Made by a program: the position numbers and the translations under genes. The notes under the pieces are model-generated. The model searched no databases and was not told where the DNA came from. It was given only the letters and a program-made list of their open reading frames with translations. From Nanobdellota archaeon (GTDB lineage Archaea > Nanobdellota > Nanobdellia > Parvarchaeales > Parvarchaeaceae), in contig JAKBJF010000001.1 in NCBI GenBank assembly GCA_021836125.1, positions 62,001 through 126,000 on the forward strand: a DNA stretch of 64,000 nt. The letters are read 5' to 3'. Positions 8,611 to 18,414 of this stretch are shown piece by piece (the stretch's first letter is position 1; each line of letters starts with the position of its first letter).

Positions 8611-10798
8611 ACTTTTTTTGCTTTTTGCCGTTGTTCTATTTTTATTACCTCTATCTTTTGGACAGACGATGTCTTCCTTTAATGTAACTACAAATATGAG
8701 TCTTTCGGCACCGCTAAACGTTACCAATAACCTAAACATTGCTAAGGGAGTCTATATTCTCACCAACGATTACCCGATTAACGCCAACAAAACGACAGTA
8801 AACGGGAGACTGATATTTTCCAGAGGTTCTTCCTTAACTTCAAAATACCTGGAAGTTGCGCCGACAGGCTCCATAATAAATTATGATTATCCAGGCGGTT
8901 TTGTAGGTTTGAATACTCTTATAAATAACGGATCAATAATCGGTTATTCTTCTACATGGCTTAATGCATCTTCCTGGTTAATAAATTACGGTAACTTAAC
9001 GGCGTCCTTAGTAGGAAATGGAGGTTCTGTCTTTGCCTCTAATGGAGGAAACGCTAACATGTCCTCAGGAGGTTCCGGAGGAGGAGCTTCGACTGAAGGA
9101 GACACTTGCCAACAAGGTTACGGCGGCTTTACTTCCGTTCCAGGCGGCTCAATAAACGGTAATGGAGCAGGATATTCAGGTATGTCCGTGTCCCTATTAA
9201 AGACGCCAGACTTCAATACGAATCTGACAAAAGGGGCTGGAGGCGGAGGCGCCGGCTCCGATGACGGATATGTTACATGTTCTAACGGCAACGCAGGAGG
9301 CAGCGGCTCAGACGGTTTTATAATCCTATCCGCGAACATTCTTAATTACGGAAACATAATTGCAAAGGGGCAAAATGGATCCAGTTGGCAAAGTTCTCCG
9401 TACATGTTCAATTACGAAGGAGGCGGCGGTGGAGGTGGCGGAACAGTAGAATTCCTGTACACCGAAAACTTTACAGACAAAGGAACGGTAAACGTAAGCG
9501 GAGGCCTCGGCGGTATAGGAAGAAGTCCCAGTTATTCGGGAGGCGATGGTGGCAATGGCCAAATCGCAGCATTCAAAGTGGGAGATTCGCTGATAACACA
9601 GGATAATGTTTTTACTATGAATATAATTCCTCTTCTGTCTTATTCGGGCTGCAGAATTCCAGTATACCCAGACGTTTTCATAGAGCAAAATTATTCAAAA
9701 GGCACAAAATCTTATCTTTATCAATCGCAGGACTATATTAACGGCAGCCTTAACGTTACCCTTATAAACCGGCCGTCAACCTTGTATATCTCCCTTTCTT
9801 CTCTCGTAGGTTTCAGCGTAAAAAACGACATGTTTAACGCGACATATAATATGTCCTCTTTTTTGTCTGATTATCTGGTGAACGGTTCTCTGCGTTATTT
9901 TTTGGTGCCTTCTATGTATCTCCTTAACAATAGCGAAATAAATCTGTCATTGGACAGCGGATACCCCGCAGGCATATTTAATATAACGCTCTACAATGAT
10001 ACCAGCACGGTTTCTTCTTTCCTTAACTTTGCGTCAAAAAGGCAGTTCTCGTATGAGCTTCCAAACGGAAAATATACGGTCGAAACCCGCAATGAAATCG
10101 ACGGAGCTGTGCAAAATTATACAATATATAATGCGTTTAATTGTTTCTCGCCTAACGATTTCGTTTTGTATCCCGGTTCTACAACATATAGCGAGTACGA
10201 TCCCATGACTTCGAGTATGGTTAATATGTCATCACAGACAGACACTCAGGCTAACGTTTCAGCGGCTTATGGTTATTCCAAGATAGAGAACCAGCTTAAC
10301 GGCGTGCTTGAGTACATTAACCACACAAATTCATCGTGCGATAATGCAGGATACGGGAACTCCGTGTCATATTCAGACGTATTTTTAAGTTCAAACATGT
10401 CGCGCATTACGTCGCTCTTCGCGGACGTTTCAAAGATCCTAAACCGAAGCGCAAACGCCTCTGTCCTGCCGCAGGGTGTCAAGACGTTTTCAATCCGCAT
10501 GCACGGGCCGCCGAACGTAAGCATATCTTCGTTGTCAGGTTACTACGCACTGAAGAACTCATACAGCAGCGGAAACACGTCCTCATATACAATGTATGTA
10601 CAACCGGATTCAAACACGTCAATAACGGTAAACTATGAGAATCACACATTTTATCTGAACGTTTTCTCCAACGGTTCAGCCAGAGTTTCCAAATCTAGCG
10701 GCGGATTCAATGTGGTCTCGGCCCTGGAAGCCGTACCTTCGGAGATAGCTGGCGCGGTGGCTTCACTGTCAGGGTTGGTCGCATCTGTTTTTGTTTGA
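8600..10798 (+). CDS. Large secreted glycine-rich surface protein
   Basis: 732 residues. The N-terminus is a classical signal peptide (hydrophobic residues 5-20, cleavage probably after the Gly-Gln of LPLSFGQT). Residues about 140-330 are strongly glycine-rich with blocks such as GGSGGGAST and YEGGGGGGGGTVEF, likely a repetitive beta structure. Many N-x-S/T sequons suggest heavy N-glycosylation. The last ~25 residues (EIAGAVASLSGLVASVFV) form a hydrophobic C-terminal anchor. It is probably an adhesin or envelope protein. It heads an operon with a zinc-ribbon protein and an ATPase, so it may be the substrate or surface part of that machine; this link is inference. Confidence 0.7.
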   Translation: MENKLFLLFAVVLFLLPLSFGQTMSSFNVTTNMSLSAPLNVTNNLNIAKGVYILTNDYPINANKTTVNGRLIFSRGSSLTSKYLEVAPTGSIINYDYPGGFVGLNTLINNGSIIGYSSTWLNASSWLINYGNLTASLVGNGGSVFASNGGNANMSSGGSGGGASTEGDTCQQGYGGFTSVPGGSINGNGAGYSGMSVSLLKTPDFNTNLTKGAGGGGAGSDDGYVTCSNGNAGGSGSDGFIILSANILNYGNIIAKGQNGSSWQSSPYMFNYEGGGGGGGGTVEFLYTENFTDKGTVNVSGGLGGIGRSPSYSGGDGGNGQIAAFKVGDSLITQDNVFTMNIIPLLSYSGCRIPVYPDVFIEQNYSKGTKSYLYQSQDYINGSLNVTLINRPSTLYISLSSLVGFSVKNDMFNATYNMSSFLSDYLVNGSLRYFLVPSMYLLNNSEINLSLDSGYPAGIFNITLYNDTSTVSSFLNFASKRQFSYELPNGKYTVETRNEIDGAVQNYTIYNAFNCFSPNDFVLYPGSTTYSEYDPMTSSMVNMSSQTDTQANVSAAYGYSKIENQLNGVLEYINHTNSSCDNAGYGNSVSYSDVFLSSNMSRITSLFADVSKILNRSANASVLPQGVKTFSIRMHGPPNVSISSLSGYYALKNSYSSGNTSSYTMYVQPDSNTSITVNYENHTFYLNVFSNGSARVSKSSGGFNVVSALEAVPSEIAGAVASLSGLVASVFV

Positions 10799-10799
10799 T

Positions 10800-11432
10800 A
10801 TGGAAAACGATTTTGACAAGATATACGATGCGATATTTAAGATGAACAAGAAACTGTCCGAGATAGATCTGAAAAACGTGGAACTTTCAAAGATACTCTC
10901 TTCTTTGCCAGTCTTCAAACCGGCAGCAGCAATACCCCAAGCGGACGAGATAGTAGAACAGGAGGACACGGTGGCAGATCCTTATTCAGTAGGGGGGTAC
11001 AGGAACGTATCACTGCCGAACGGAGGCCTTATAAGAATAAAATCAAAACCACTCTGTTCGAGCGGAAGGCACATAGTTTTTGATATAGACGGCATTATAT
11101 TCTGCTCGCACTGCAACTCGATAATCTGCAAAGACCATAAGCCGGCACTCGATGAGCCCTTGTGTAAGCCATGCATTTCCGAGGTTTTAAAGGGTTTTGA
11201 TGTGGCGGATTTGTACGTCTTATTTGCAGTCGTCAAAGGGGTACAGCTGAATAAATTGAAGAAAGTACTGGGCCTGTCGAGAAGAGACTTGTCTACTGCC
11301 TTATCCAAACTCATAAACAAAGGGTGCGCTAGGCAAAATATTATGTTTGCGATAAATCCGACGATGTACGGAATAAGCATCTCTGGTCTAGCTTCATGCC
11401 TTTACGACATGGATTTTATCCTTAAACTATGA
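10800..11432 (+). CDS. Zinc-ribbon / winged-helix protein
   Basis: 210 residues from the ATG at 10800, one base after the preceding stop; the in-frame TTG at 10791 is less likely. The middle has a Cys/His cluster, CSSGRH, then FCSHCNSIICKDH, then LCKPC, enough ligands for two zinc sites of a B-box-like or treble-clef type. The C-terminal ~75 residues contain a helix-turn-helix (LNKLKKVLGLSRRDLSTALS). The N-terminus is helical. It could be a regulator or an adaptor of the ATPase encoded next. Its stop overlaps the next start as ATGA. Confidence 0.65.
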   Translation: MENDFDKIYDAIFKMNKKLSEIDLKNVELSKILSSLPVFKPAAAIPQADEIVEQEDTVADPYSVGGYRNVSLPNGGLIRIKSKPLCSSGRHIVFDIDGIIFCSHCNSIICKDHKPALDEPLCKPCISEVLKGFDVADLYVLFAVVKGVQLNKLKKVLGLSRRDLSTALSKLINKGCARQNIMFAINPTMYGISISGLASCLYDMDFILKL

Positions 11433-13339
11433 ACCGCCAAAACCCGGAAGAGTCGTTCATGGCGCTTGCATTGGATAGCATAAGAAGATATGACCGATTG
11501 ACCGATATCAGTGCAATGAAAAAGCTTCTTGAAAGATATACGCTTACCCGCGACGAAAACACGAGGAGATTCATCAGAAGCAGAGTAATAAACATCTTAT
11601 TCGGGTTAAGGCAGAGGTTCCCTGGGCAGGAACTAGTGGAGGTCGCTGCGGACTTTGTAGATTCCACAGAAGGAATAGAGATAGGAGACCTTGCTCTCGG
11701 CGGGAATTCTAACGTCAGATTAAAGCTGAAAAAGGACGACTTTAACAAGAACATTCTTGTGATAGGTTCCGTCGGGCACGGAAAAACCTCGCTAATATTC
11801 AACATGCTAAAGAGACTGCACGAAACGGGAACGAATTTTATAGTTTTTGACTCAAAACGCGACTACCCATCTCTTGCGCTGTGCGACGACACAATGTACC
11901 TTAATCGCGAAAATCTTAGATTAAATCCGCTTGATCCGCCAGAAGGAGTGCCCTTCGAGGAATGGGCGGTGCACTTCGCCGATCTTTTCTCGCACTCGTT
12001 TTCTTTATTGATCGGAAGCCGCGATTTTCTGCTGGACAGCCTCCTGAAGTTTTACAGGCGCGCCGGTATTGAAAGGCCTTCATTGCAGGATTATCTGCGC
12101 TATCTCGAAAGCTGTACGGAAAGGAACGATTACGTTAAGGTGGTGCGCGGAAGAATAAGCGCCCTGCTTTCTTCCTCAAAAGTGTTCAGCAGCAATAAGG
12201 GCCTTGATCTTTCGGCTTTGGATGCATACAGTCTCGTAATATCAATAGAGCGTCTGGGAATCGCGGAACAAAGTTTCATAGTCTCTTTCTTCTTATACTA
12301 TTATTTCTTCATGAATTTAGGATCTCCCTCAAGACGCGGAAAGCTAAATAAAGTAATAGCCATAGACGACGCCCACCGCATACTTGATGTCAACAAAGAG
12401 CGCGATTCTGCGATGGGGCTGCCGCTTCTGCACAGTATGATCGCGAAGATGCGTGAACTAGGGATAGGGTTCATATTTTCCGACCAGCAGTTGTCATCCG
12501 TTCTTTCGAGTGCGATACAAAATACAAATACAAAGTTCATAGGCAGGATAAATCTTCTTTCCGATCTTCACATGATTTTTGGCAAGAATTACAGCGCACA
12601 GACGGAGTCAGCGGTAACTTCGTTGAAACCGAAGGAGTTCCTTATGATATCGGACAGAGTAATGCCTTATGGGATACTAAGGGCCGATGAGGTAATCATA
12701 GACAAGGACATTGACGAAGCGACCCTGCTCGCGGCGAATATGCGTTTCGGTTCTATTGCATCTGTAAACGAGCAGGAAGATAATTTATTGGAGAAGAAAT
12801 TCCTCTCTGAGCTGTCAAAGGAACCATTTGTCAATATTTCACTCCATTCAAAAAACCTAAGCTCGTTCCTTAGCGTAGAAGAATTCGACTCGGTGCGCAG
12901 GAAACTCGCTGATGAAGGCATAATAGGCGAGTTTAAATTGACCATATCAAAGGGAAAACAATCGAAGTTTCTGTACATAAAGAAGAGCGCAAAGCTGGAA
13001 GAATACGGTGCCGACTATAAATCATTTGGTTATAATGAATTCGCAAAGGACGTTCTTCGTTCGCTCGTGATAAAGAAACTCAAAGCTTCAGGTTCAAATT
13101 TCGAGGAGGACGATTGCGGGGTGCTTGTAAGGGATAAAATGACATACATATTTTTCATGGACGACGGCTCCGGAATAGCCAGGATAACCGAATCGCCTTT
13201 CAAATCGGTAATCAATGTGATAGATGATGATACAGACCCTTCTTCAGTAACTTTGAACGTGATGAGATACAGCGAAAAAGGCGCAAACATAAATTTCAGT
13301 ATAATAAAGATATGCAGGTTCTGCGAGTTCAGCTGCTGA
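11429..13339 (+). CDS. HerA/VirB4/TraG-like AAA+ ATPase
   Basis: 636 residues. Walker A is at 113-121 (GSVGHGKTS), followed by the FIVFDSKRDYP strand typical of HerA-TraG DNA or protein translocases (DUF87-like). Walker B is about 309-316 (VIAIDDAHRIL), with a following sensor-like stretch GIGFIFSDQQLSS. A helical N-terminal domain (1-85) and a C-terminal winged-helix-like domain frame the motor. The family pumps DNA or secreted protein through membranes. There is no transmembrane segment, so an anchor must come from a partner such as the small membrane protein of the operon. The gene is the last of the origin-proximal operon. Confidence 0.8.
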   Translation: MNRQNPEESFMALALDSIRRYDRLTDISAMKKLLERYTLTRDENTRRFIRSRVINILFGLRQRFPGQELVEVAADFVDSTEGIEIGDLALGGNSNVRLKLKKDDFNKNILVIGSVGHGKTSLIFNMLKRLHETGTNFIVFDSKRDYPSLALCDDTMYLNRENLRLNPLDPPEGVPFEEWAVHFADLFSHSFSLLIGSRDFLLDSLLKFYRRAGIERPSLQDYLRYLESCTERNDYVKVVRGRISALLSSSKVFSSNKGLDLSALDAYSLVISIERLGIAEQSFIVSFFLYYYFFMNLGSPSRRGKLNKVIAIDDAHRILDVNKERDSAMGLPLLHSMIAKMRELGIGFIFSDQQLSSVLSSAIQNTNTKFIGRINLLSDLHMIFGKNYSAQTESAVTSLKPKEFLMISDRVMPYGILRADEVIIDKDIDEATLLAANMRFGSIASVNEQEDNLLEKKFLSELSKEPFVNISLHSKNLSSFLSVEEFDSVRRKLADEGIIGEFKLTISKGKQSKFLYIKKSAKLEEYGADYKSFGYNEFAKDVLRSLVIKKLKASGSNFEEDDCGVLVRDKMTYIFFMDDGSGIARITESPFKSVINVIDDDTDPSSVTLNVMRYSEKGANINFSIIKICRFCEFSC

Positions 13340-13543
13340 GTATTTAGAATGTAGTCAGTTTATGAATATGAGAATCGCGCATTAATCTTCACAAAAGGGA
13401 GAAGCCAATATATGAGCAATAAGGTACTGGTTATTGGCAACTAAAAAGCCATATTACATACGGTTAAAAATTCCCTCTTAATGTTTAAATATTATATATA
13501 TTCTTACTAATTTTTAGTACACTTAAAATTTAAGAGGTTTACA

Positions 13544-14254
13544 ATGGGAATGAATGGATCGGAAAACGAACTGGAAGGATTATTGTCCCAGTACAAGGAA
13601 AAGACAAGGATGCCTAAGATAAGGTCGTTAAACAGACAATTAGGCTATCTGGAAGCAAGAAAGGTAGCAGGGCCGTACGGAGGACTGCCGACGATAGCAT
13701 CTCACCAGAGGGCATTGGTAGATACGGACGAATGGCAAAGCTCGGAATTGAAAGGTTATTATCCAGCATGGGCTAAGGAAATGCTGATACATCCAAAATC
13801 CGGTGAAAACATGAAGAAAAGGGAGGATGTGATAGACCCATACACAGACGACAAAGGAAGAAGGTGGGTATACCCGTCTTTCCTTATTCCTGACGAGGCC
13901 GTCGGGCGGGCTAATAAAGCTCTTTTTGTAAATCCAAGGAAGATCATAGAAGAGGAAAAAGAGGTAACAGTGATAGCTGATCCTGACAGAGACGTAACTG
14001 TCCTTTCCGGTTTCCCGCAAAGCTCTGACTGGACACGCGTATTCGGCGCGTACAATTTCGTCTTTCGCTTGGGAACTGCAGGTGTGCGGCCTTTGGTGCG
14101 CTATTACTACGGCTACGGCGACAGGCGTTACATCGTTGCCAATGACGGGCACGGTGACAGTTTCGGGGTGGGCTACGAAAGCTTAGAGGAGACCCCGCAA
14201 GATCTGGAGTCACTTACCATGGGACAATTACGGTCTGCACTCAAAAAAGGATAA
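13544..14254 (+). CDS. Hypothetical protein
   Basis: 236 residues, no family recognised. The N-terminus is charged and likely helical; the centre has a Pro/Tyr-rich stretch (KGYYPAWAKEMLIHP); the C-terminal part is beta-rich with LVRYYYGYGDRRYIVAND. No signal peptide or membrane helix. A TATA-like TTTAAATATTATATATA at about 13482-13498 and a weak Shine-Dalgarno (AAGAGG) before the ATG support the start. Monocistronic. Confidence 0.6.
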   Translation: MGMNGSENELEGLLSQYKEKTRMPKIRSLNRQLGYLEARKVAGPYGGLPTIASHQRALVDTDEWQSSELKGYYPAWAKEMLIHPKSGENMKKREDVIDPYTDDKGRRWVYPSFLIPDEAVGRANKALFVNPRKIIEEEKEVTVIADPDRDVTVLSGFPQSSDWTRVFGAYNFVFRLGTAGVRPLVRYYYGYGDRRYIVANDGHGDSFGVGYESLEETPQDLESLTMGQLRSALKKG

Positions 14255-14383
14255 GACATCCTCCTCGGTTCGCATCTTGCTCTGGGTTTACATGGAAAAT
14301 CCAGTAAATAATCGATTTAGTCATTAAACGTCAAAAAAGCGTCAAACTTTGATTTGCTAGAAAAATCGGCTTTAAGGTAAACT

Positions 14384-15691
14384 TCAAAGTTTTCTTTGTC
14401 TATGCGTTTGTGCTGTGCCACCAAGCTCATGTGACCTTTCAGATACTCCGGTCAGCAGCTTCCATTCTGGTATTATATCTATAGCCAAGCCGCCGACTTT
14501 ATACCTACCGCTGTCGCCACGATAGACGAGAACAGGGACGTTAGTTTTGAATTTATTAGCAAAATATACTAAGTGTCGCATGTCTTCTCTGTTTACGCGC
14601 AGTCCTTCTTTTATCTCTATAGGGGTCATCTTTTTTTTCTCGTCTATAATTAAGACATCTATCTCCTTGTCCAGATGTCTCCAATAATATTTTGCGTCGA
14701 GAAAGCTGGTTACCTCTGTTTCTAGATTCATGGTGCCTGTCCAGCCAAACATAAGGGAAAAATGATAAGGATATACCCTCTGCAATTTCTTAGATATGTT
14801 CATTGTTCCAGGCCTGAAATTCTTTATGATTCGTATTATATAGGAGCTTTCAAGATACAACACATGTTTTATGAGCGTTTTTTTGGAGACCTTGAAATCG
14901 CTTGACATCGAATCATAATTTAGGTATATCCCGGGCGAGCCGTAAAACGTATCCACTAACGTTTCCAAGAGGTCTCTGCTCACATCCTTGAATCTTTCTA
15001 TATCATCTTTCAGTATTCTGTCTATCACCGTTTCCTTTATGTACTTTTTTATAAGAGACATATCCTGGTAACCGATTATTTCAGGGTATACGTGGAGTAA
15101 GTAGTTTTTGAACTCGTTCTTTATATCCTCCTTCCACAGCTCTGGTCTGCCAAGATCTATCTTACTGCCCTTCATCTCAAGATATTCGTCGAAGTCAAGC
15201 GGCTTAATAAATAGGTCGAAATATCTGCCGGCCAGGTTTTTCATCGCCTCATTCTCTAATTTAAAGCTGCTGGACCCTGTGACTATAAATTTCATATTAG
15301 GTTTGGAATCATACAGTAGTTTCAATTTATTGCTCCAATCTTTGAGTTTTTGTATTTCATCCAGAAAAACGAAACATTTGTCGCGCTCCCAGTCTACTCC
15401 TGTGTTATCCTTATAAACAGATAAGATATCGGTTATCTCATCGACTTTTTCATCGAACGAAAAATAGAGTATCTTTTTGGCGTCTACGCCCTCTCTCAGC
15501 AAGTGCTCTATCATCTGATACAAGAGAGTGCTCTTGCCGACTCTTCGAAGACCAGAAATCATCGTTATTGGTCTGAGTTTTGACAGTTCGGCCAGCTCCT
15601 TGAATGCTCTTCTCTTAAAAGAGGGCGAGAGCTCTCTGCTTATAGCTTCGTCACGCCACCATGGATTTGATATGTTCATGCTGTTTATCAT
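14384..15691 (-). CDS. Archaeal AAA ATPase with DUF4143 C-terminal domain
   Basis: 435 residues from the ATG at 15691. It is chosen because a TATA-like TTTAAATATT (15711-15720, read leftward) lies about 24 bp upstream; the frame extends six codons further to 15709. Walker A is at 47-55 (GLRRVGKST), Walker B in KCFVFLDEIQKL (about 105-116), and a sensor stretch is MKFIVTGSSSFKL. The C-terminal domain, ending in a PD-(D/E)xK-like DVLIID...TPIEIKE segment, is the DUF4143 fold. These ATPases are abundant in archaea and their role is unknown; links to mobile elements and defence have been proposed. Confidence 0.85.
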   Translation of the reverse strand: MINSMNISNPWWRDEAISRELSPSFKRRAFKELAELSKLRPITMISGLRRVGKSTLLYQMIEHLLREGVDAKKILYFSFDEKVDEITDILSVYKDNTGVDWERDKCFVFLDEIQKLKDWSNKLKLLYDSKPNMKFIVTGSSSFKLENEAMKNLAGRYFDLFIKPLDFDEYLEMKGSKIDLGRPELWKEDIKNEFKNYLLHVYPEIIGYQDMSLIKKYIKETVIDRILKDDIERFKDVSRDLLETLVDTFYGSPGIYLNYDSMSSDFKVSKKTLIKHVLYLESSYIIRIIKNFRPGTMNISKKLQRVYPYHFSLMFGWTGTMNLETEVTSFLDAKYYWRHLDKEIDVLIIDEKKKMTPIEIKEGLRVNREDMRHLVYFANKFKTNVPVLVYRGDSGRYKVGGLAIDIIPEWKLLTGVSERSHELGGTAQTHRQRKL

Positions 15692-16033
15692 GATAGATAA
15701 TAGTTGCACTAATATTTAAAGTTTTAGTTCTAAAAAGGAAACTAATAATTCAAATTAAAGTTAAGAAAAAACGGAGAGATTTAATAAGCGTTCTCGTCGG
15801 CCCCGTTCATAAAAATGGAAGAATCGTTCAAGCTAGCGTCACGAAAGTTGCCAAAAATAGAATAGCAATAGACGGAAAAGAAGAATACATGAAAAGGTTC
15901 GTTTCTGCTTTTGAGAAGTGCTATTCAGCAAATTACTGAGCAAGTACAAATTATAAACAAAAAGCACATACTGCGAATTTTTTTCAAACCCCACGTAAAA
16001 ACGATATAGTTTCAAACATAAGTCCTTATCTAA
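15692..16033. other. Intergenic region with a coding-like frame lacking a start
   Basis: 342 bp between two leftward genes. A rightward frame at 15781-15939 is open for 52 codons before TGA and reads like protein (LVGPVHKNGRIVQASVTKVA, then EEYMKRFVSAFEKCY). Upstream codons are low-complexity and no ATG, GTG or TTG is suitably placed before it; the only nearby ATG in another frame soon stops. It may be a gene remnant or use an unusual start. Nothing else is recognised here. Confidence 0.3.
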
Positions 16034-18097
16034 CTACGTCTGTGACGGATCAGGATATTCCATGCCTAATATGTCAAAGATAAACGCCATCTCATCCGCA
16101 GTCCTTTGTATTCGAGTATCTATACTGCCGTTTCCATGACCGGATTTACTATAAGATCTAAATAGCACACTGTTAGGGCTGCCAGAATCTTGCAGCATCG
16201 CGGCCATTTTTCTTGCGTTTGAAGGACTCACTCTGTCATCGCTGTCCGATGTGATAAAAAAAGTAGCAGGATACGACACGCCCTTCTTTACGTTATGGTA
16301 AGGAGAATACTTCAAAAGATTATTGAACTGTTCTGGATTGTCCGTGCTACCGTATTCTTTAGGGTATTCATTGCCAAATTTTCCGTACCTCAACATATCT
16401 AAAATAGCATGTTCACACAGCACAGCTTTATACAAATCCGGTCTTTGGACAGAGCATGCTGCTACTAAAAGCCCGCCGTTGCTTTCTCCGCGTATAGCCA
16501 GTCTATTTGGGTTTGTGTAGCGTTCTTTTATTAAATATTCCGACGCAGCTATAAAATCATCAAAAGAGTTCTGTTTTTTGTCTAACATCCCTTCTCTATG
16601 CCATTTTTCGCCGTATTCTCCTCCGCCCCTTATATTTGCAACTGCGTACAAGCCACCAGCTTCCAAGAATGGCACCATTAGAACAGAAAATTCTGGCAGC
16701 AGTGATTTGCTGAACCCACCATACCCATAGAGAATTACGGGATTGTTTCCGTCTAGTTTAAGCCCGTTTTTATGTACGATAAACATCGGAACCTTCGTGC
16801 CGTCCTTTGAAGTATAAAAAATCTGTTCCACGGAAAATTGCGATTGATCAAATCCAGGCGGCTCATATCCGGATATTTTTTTTATTGATTTTGTGTCCAC
16901 ATCGTACCTTACGTATACTATTGGCGTACTAAACGACCAAAAAGAGAAAAATACTTCCTTCTTTAACTTTGAAAGTGCGCTCCAGTTTACGGATATTCCC
17001 TTGGGCAGTTCAACATTGTGATCTAACTTGCCGTCTAGCGTATAAACTTTCAAGCCCGATACAGCGTCTTTAATGCTGCCGACTACCAATTTGTTTTCGA
17101 CTATTTCAAAGAAATCGATTACATTGCTGCTTTCAGCTATAATTGTCTCCAAGCTTCTTTCAGGATTTTTTCTTTTTATGTCAGTTTTTACTATCTTGCC
17201 GTTAGGCGAATCTTCTTTAACCAAAGCGTATAATTCAGACCCGCGCAACTCAACTTTCGAACTCTTCCATTTATCGCCTGCAAAGATCTTTCTAAGTTTT
17301 GATAAAGGTTTAATGTCTCTTTTGTACCATGCGGGCGACCATTTCTTTGATGCATAATCAAATTCTGCACCGTGCATTAGGAGTGACTTATGATCTTCTG
17401 ATGCACATATCTTGTGCACGGTAAAATTTTTACTTTTCACAAAAGCCGAGTCATTCTTATAATCAGCCCCTATTTTGTGAAATGCGACTTCCACTCCATT
17501 TCTTTTTTTAGGTATATAAAAAAACCCATCATCGGCCCATACAAGCTTAAACTCAAAGAAGTTTTCCAATTCTGGTATTACATCGTCAAGAGTTTTCATC
17601 CTGTCTATATCCATTATTTTTACAATCATTTTATCGCTACCGTTTAGTCTTAGCGTATAAGCCAAAAATCGCCCATCATAAGACGGGAACAAATCTGATA
17701 TTTGAAGATTTCCCCCTTCGCTTATTTTATCACCGTCTATCAGCAGTGAAGGTTCCTTATCAAGGTCATAGCTGTAATAAACATCGTGAAATTTCCTCTT
17801 GCCAGAGCGTTGCCATTGTATGAACATAGGTTTTCGTTTAGCCTTACATGATACTGGCAAAGGCGTGGAAAAAATTTTAGCGTCTAACAAGTCGCTTAAT
17901 CTTCTTTGTATTTGTTTTCTTGTTTTTATTTTTCGCAGATACATCTCCGCAAAATCATTTTGTAGAGTATCCCAGTCGTTTACTTCTTTATTTTTTGAAT
18001 CTTCAAGCCATCTGTACGGATCGACTACTTTTGTATCATGAAGAACGTCGACCACGTCGATTTTTTTCGTCTTGGGATATCCTGGCTCGATGTCCAT
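16034..18097 (-). CDS. Prolyl oligopeptidase (S9A family)
   Basis: 687 residues, the usual length of the family. The N-terminus has VVDPYRWLEDSKNKEVNDW, the signature opening of prolyl oligopeptidases. A seven-bladed propeller follows, then the alpha/beta hydrolase domain with the nucleophile elbow IRGESNGGLL (Ser539), an Asp in TSDSDDRVSP and His in SGHGNGS. It cleaves short peptides after proline in the cytoplasm; there is no signal peptide. In a small-genome peptide-scavenging organism it would recycle amino acids. The AT-rich upstream region contains a perfect inverted repeat at 18164-18181. Confidence 0.95.
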   Translation of the reverse strand: MDIEPGYPKTKKIDVVDVLHDTKVVDPYRWLEDSKNKEVNDWDTLQNDFAEMYLRKIKTRKQIQRRLSDLLDAKIFSTPLPVSCKAKRKPMFIQWQRSGKRKFHDVYYSYDLDKEPSLLIDGDKISEGGNLQISDLFPSYDGRFLAYTLRLNGSDKMIVKIMDIDRMKTLDDVIPELENFFEFKLVWADDGFFYIPKKRNGVEVAFHKIGADYKNDSAFVKSKNFTVHKICASEDHKSLLMHGAEFDYASKKWSPAWYKRDIKPLSKLRKIFAGDKWKSSKVELRGSELYALVKEDSPNGKIVKTDIKRKNPERSLETIIAESSNVIDFFEIVENKLVVGSIKDAVSGLKVYTLDGKLDHNVELPKGISVNWSALSKLKKEVFFSFWSFSTPIVYVRYDVDTKSIKKISGYEPPGFDQSQFSVEQIFYTSKDGTKVPMFIVHKNGLKLDGNNPVILYGYGGFSKSLLPEFSVLMVPFLEAGGLYAVANIRGGGEYGEKWHREGMLDKKQNSFDDFIAASEYLIKERYTNPNRLAIRGESNGGLLVAACSVQRPDLYKAVLCEHAILDMLRYGKFGNEYPKEYGSTDNPEQFNNLLKYSPYHNVKKGVSYPATFFITSDSDDRVSPSNARKMAAMLQDSGSPNSVLFRSYSKSGHGNGSIDTRIQRTADEMAFIFDILGMEYPDPSQT

Positions 18098-18163
18098 AGT
18101 GTTTAGTATAGATGTAAATTGTGTATAGTTAGCTATGGAACAATTTTGTATATAAATCTAAAA

Positions 18164-18181
18164 ATGTAGGAAAATCTACAT
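18164..18181. promoter_or_regulatory. Inverted repeat upstream of prolyl oligopeptidase
   Basis: ATGTAG-GAAAAT-CTACAT: perfect 6-bp arms around a 6-base spacer, 67 bp upstream of the start at 18097. It could be an operator. The rest of the 18098-18414 gap (317 bp) is AT-rich with nothing else recognised. Confidence 0.3.
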
Positions 18182-18414
18182 ATTATATTGCCCGATTTTA
18201 TTTAAGTATGTTGTGCTAGTGCAATTTCTGGAGTTTAATCAAGCGGCAAAGAGATTCAATTTAATCGCCTAGCCGCTATCCTTTTTTAAATTCTTTGTTT
18301 ACATCTGTAATCAACTGAAATAAAGTACTTTTAATTCTTATCTAACACCTATTTGTGTTGGCATACTCTTTTAACCGTAAACTATCATTTTTTGACGGTT
18401 ATTTTATTCCTTCT

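Noticed and set aside
13413-13444. Short frame MSNKVLVIGN ending in TAA
   Set aside because: Looks like the opening of a nucleotide-binding protein but is only ten codons with no continuation in any frame.
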